A DNA stretch of 48,409 bases from assembly GCA_010014835.2 (NCBI GenBank), contig JAAAKB020000018.1, positions 452,443-500,851 on the forward strand. Direction: 5' to 3'. Position numbers and translations under genes: made by a program. The notes under the pieces are model-generated. The model ran no database searches. It was not told the DNA's origin and saw only the letters and a program-made list of their open reading frames with translations. Origin of the DNA: Apostichopus leukothele. Taxonomy: Eukaryota > Echinodermata > Holothuroidea > Aspidochirotida > Stichopodidae. This document shows positions 46,113-48,409 of the stretch, in pieces (positions within the stretch are counted from its first letter, which is position 1; every line of letters starts with the position of its first letter).

Positions 46113-47914
46113 GAGTCAGTGGCTAAGGCTCTGGCACTGGATAGAGAGTCCATCGTAGGGAGACCGATGTATGTGGATAGATACGTGGAGAAGGAGAGAG
46201 ATAGAGAAAAGAAACCAACTGCTGTCGTCAAAGAATTCAAGGTAAATGAAAGTATCAGTAATCATACCTTCATGGAAAGGAGTTTTAGGAGGGAAGAACA
46301 GGAAGAGGAGGAGAAGGAGGAGGATGAAGGAGAAGGGGGAGGAGTGTCAGGAGGCAGAGAAAACTTACTCCACATTTCAATTTGCAGAGATGACTTTGTA
46401 TATTCCAGAAGAGAAGAGTGATTAAATGTTTGATATGCAGTATTTTACTGCTGAAGCACACATTGTATGCTTTCTGTTCCCTTTTGTTTCCTTGAAACAT
46501 TCTTTAATATTACATTTTATTACTAATCAATACATTTCTTTATTTGTTCTTCTTGGGTCAGTATGAGATGAAGCTGGAGAAGAATAAACTCTTTGTTTCA
46601 AACCTGCCTCGATCTGCAACTAAGGAGGAACTTGAGAAGTTGTTTAGTCAGGTAAATTTTTACTTGTTTCCTGGAGATGCTTTGACTATTCTTCTAGTCA
46701 GGAATTAAAAATATTTATGAACTACTTTCAAGTCATGCTTCAAAGCACTTGTACTGACAGTATGAGCAGTATGAATGTCCTCATTTTTCTATCAGATGCG
46801 TCTATAGGAACTGTTCATACTGCCAGTACGAGTGCTTTGAAGCGTAACGTGAAAGTACAGCGTAGAGTGGTACTAGCATTAGAAAATTCTCCTCACTGGC
46901 TTGTATTTTCCAGAAAGGCCTATGATAGATTTTGTCCAGTCATTGGAGTATTTTCTTAGTCTAGAGGCCTGTCTGCATTTACAATTGAGTGAGTGCATTA
47001 TAACTGGACTGAGATGGATGAGACTAAAGCTGGAGTAAGATGGATGAGAGTAGAACTAGACTAAGATGGATGAGAGTAGAACTGGACTTAGATGGATGAG
47101 ACTAGAACTGGACTAAGATTGATGAGACTAGAACTGGAATAAGATGGATGAGATTAGAACTGGACTAAGATCATTGAGACTAGAACTGAACTGGGATGAA
47201 TGAGACTAGAACTAGACTTAGCTGTATGAGACTAGGACTGAACTTGGATGGATGAGACTAGAACTGGGCTTAGATGGATGAAACAAGAACTGGACTAAGA
47301 TGGATGAGAGTAGAACTGGACTAAGATGGATGAGACTAGAACTGGACTAAGATGGATGAGACTAGAACTGGACTAAGATGGATGAGATGAGAACTGGACT
47401 TAGATGGGTGAGATCAGAACTGGACTAAGATCGTTGAGACTAGAACTGGACTGGGATGAATGAGACTAGAACTAGACTAAGCTGTATGAGACTAGGACTG
47501 GACTTATATGGATGAGATGAGAACTGGACTAGGATGGTTGAGACTAGAACTGGACATGGATGGATGAGACTAGAACTGGACTAAGATGGATGAGACTAGA
47601 ACTGGACTGAAATGGATGAGACTAGAACTGGACTTAGATGGATGCGACGAGAACTGGACTAAGATGGATGAGACTAGAACTAGACTAAGATGGATGAGAC
47701 TAGAACTGGACTTCAATGGATGAGATTTGAATGCATTATACTCTGTTAGACATAAAATATTCATGTTGATATCATGTTTATTATATGGATGTTAGCTGAA
47801 TACAGCTTGTTACATCTTTTTCTCTCACAGCACGGTACCTTGAAGGAGGTTAGAATGGTGACGTATCGGTCAGGAATGCCCAAAGGTCTGGCTTTTGTGG
47901 AGTTTGAAAATGAA
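46113..47914 (+). CDS. SART3: SART3 (spliceosome recycling factor), three exons of the RRM1-RRM2 region
   Basis: Exons 46113-46241, 46562-46651 and 47831-47914 are all phase 0 with clear acceptors (GTTTTGTTGTAG, TTCTTGGGTCAG, TTTTCTCTCACAG) and donors (GTAAAT, GTAAAT, GTAAGT). They encode ESVAKALALDRESIVGRPMY (end of RRM1), a basic linker, NKLFVSNLPRSATKEELEKL (RNP2 of RRM2) and HGTLKEVRMVTYRSGMPKGL plus AFVEFENE (RNP1). This follows human SART3 closely (GRPMFV, HKLFISGLP, KPKGLAYVEYENE). SART3 binds U6 snRNA and helps rebuild the U4/U6 snRNP, and it brings USP4/USP15 to the spliceosome. The HAT repeats and the first part of RRM1 should lie upstream, but none is found in the 1.8 kb to the left. 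The C-terminus lies beyond the window. Confidence 0.92.
46297..46345 (+). repeat. GA-rich purine tract in a SART3 intron
   Basis: About 50 bases of GAAGAGGAGGA-type purines, 56 bases after the first SART3 exon here. Simple sequence. It reads as Glu-rich if translated but lies in the intron. Confidence 0.8.
46724..46888. mobile_element. Second copy of the MITE family in a SART3 intron
   Basis: The left arm CATGCTTCAAAGCACTTG with TACTGACAGTATGAGCAG is matched in inverted orientation by ACTGTTCATACTGCCAGTAC with GAGTGCTTTGAAGC. The right end runs into GTGGTACTAGCATTAGAAAATT as in the copy at 19427-19947. The short loop of about 55 bases and a left end that lacks the outermost arm suggest a shorter, truncated member. 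Confidence 0.75.
47003..47726 (+). repeat. 26-bp minisatellite, about 28 units, in a SART3 intron
   Basis: Units of GATGGATGAGACTAGAACTG plus GACTAA repeat for about 720 bases. A variant block (ATCATTGAGACT ... GGGATGAATGAG ... CTGTATGAGACTAGGACT) at about 47165-47270 recurs at about 47423-47518, which shows a higher-order duplication of about ten units. The array lies between the second and third SART3 exons of this window. Confidence 0.95.
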
Positions 47915-48409
47915 GTAAGTTTATCCTAGAAAACTACTTATACAAACAACTTTCTTAATTAATTTCATTTGTTAAGAATTATTTTTCACATACTATTTCA
48001 AACTTGTATCAAGTAATTAACTTTTAATGAGTGTCAAAAATTGTTTCAATCTGTTTTCTGGCCAACCCGATATACACTGTTCTTCATGTCATACAACATG
48101 CAAATATAGGCATTTATATCAATATTCTGAAACTATGCCTGAAGAAATCCACACTTACATTTCTATTAGCCAGCCCATATTGTAATAGCTTCCCACATGT
48201 GACCCTAGTTACATGTGAAAAATGCTATGAAACATGAAGAAAACATGTACCAGACCTGTAGAAGCATGCAAGAGCCAGTACGAGCCCAGGGACAATTATG
48301 CCAGTGCCACCCCCCCCCCCACCACACACAACACCCGTTTGAAGCCCTTATTTTCCCTTAAACAAATTATAAAAAGAAAAAAAAATGCATGGGACTATGC
48401 AAGGAGAAT
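47915..48409. other. SART3: SART3 intron; no further exon seen
   Basis: AT-rich intron sequence with a poly-C/CA run at about 48309-48335. The next SART3 exon (rest of RRM2 and the C-terminus) is not in the window. Confidence 0.5.

Noticed and set aside
46119-46421. 100-residue frame starting at ATG 46119
   Set aside because: The true SART3 exon starts at the acceptor before 46113 and ends at the donor at 46242. The Glu-rich remainder is intron.

Overview
This is eukaryotic DNA: AT-rich, intron-rich and crowded with SINEs, a LINE, a Ty3/Gypsy element, minisatellites and two 100-N scaffold gaps. Bilaterian SPEN and SART3 genes, a probable GPR158-type receptor fragment and a tRNA-Leu-primed Gypsy element suggest a marine invertebrate. 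An echinoderm, perhaps a sea cucumber, is my best but unproven guess.

Left part (1-8.2 kb): a six-exon gene on the + strand can be read from signal peptide to stop (1285-7313). Its exons close in frame to 582 residues: signal peptide, two WSC domains, a short stalk, one membrane helix and a 325-residue cytoplasmic tail. The tail carries a duplicated module of about 83 residues with matching tyrosine motifs and a polyproline SH3-type site. It looks like a signalling receptor that I cannot match to a named family. Intron 2 is largely a 19-bp minisatellite.

8.2-13.1 kb: a broken Ty3/Gypsy element lies on the + strand. Its leader recurs after the LTR and runs into the first scaffold gap, so it is part of a tandem or permuted arrangement, or an assembly artefact. 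From 13.2 to 21.7 kb there is no protein gene. This stretch holds AT-rich repeats, a MITE of about 520 bp and the possible 3' UTR and flank of SPEN.

21.8-44.3 kb: the C-terminal part of SPEN (split ends/MINT) lies on the - strand. A single 10.4-kb exon is followed by three exons that encode the SPOC domain. The 10.5-kb intron inside the SPOC region contains a sense-oriented hammerhead ribozyme within a tRNA-derived SINE close to the 3' splice site, an antisense fragment of a GPR158/GPR179-like receptor gene, a decayed LINE, another SINE and the second scaffold gap.

44.3-48.4 kb: three + strand exons encode the RRM1-RRM2 region of SART3. The first half of SART3 and the RRM exons of SPEN are both absent. 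Either the two genes interleave on opposite strands or the scaffold is misjoined between 44.33 and 46.11 kb. This interval also contains two SINEs, a GC-rich tandem repeat, a second MITE copy and a 26-bp minisatellite.
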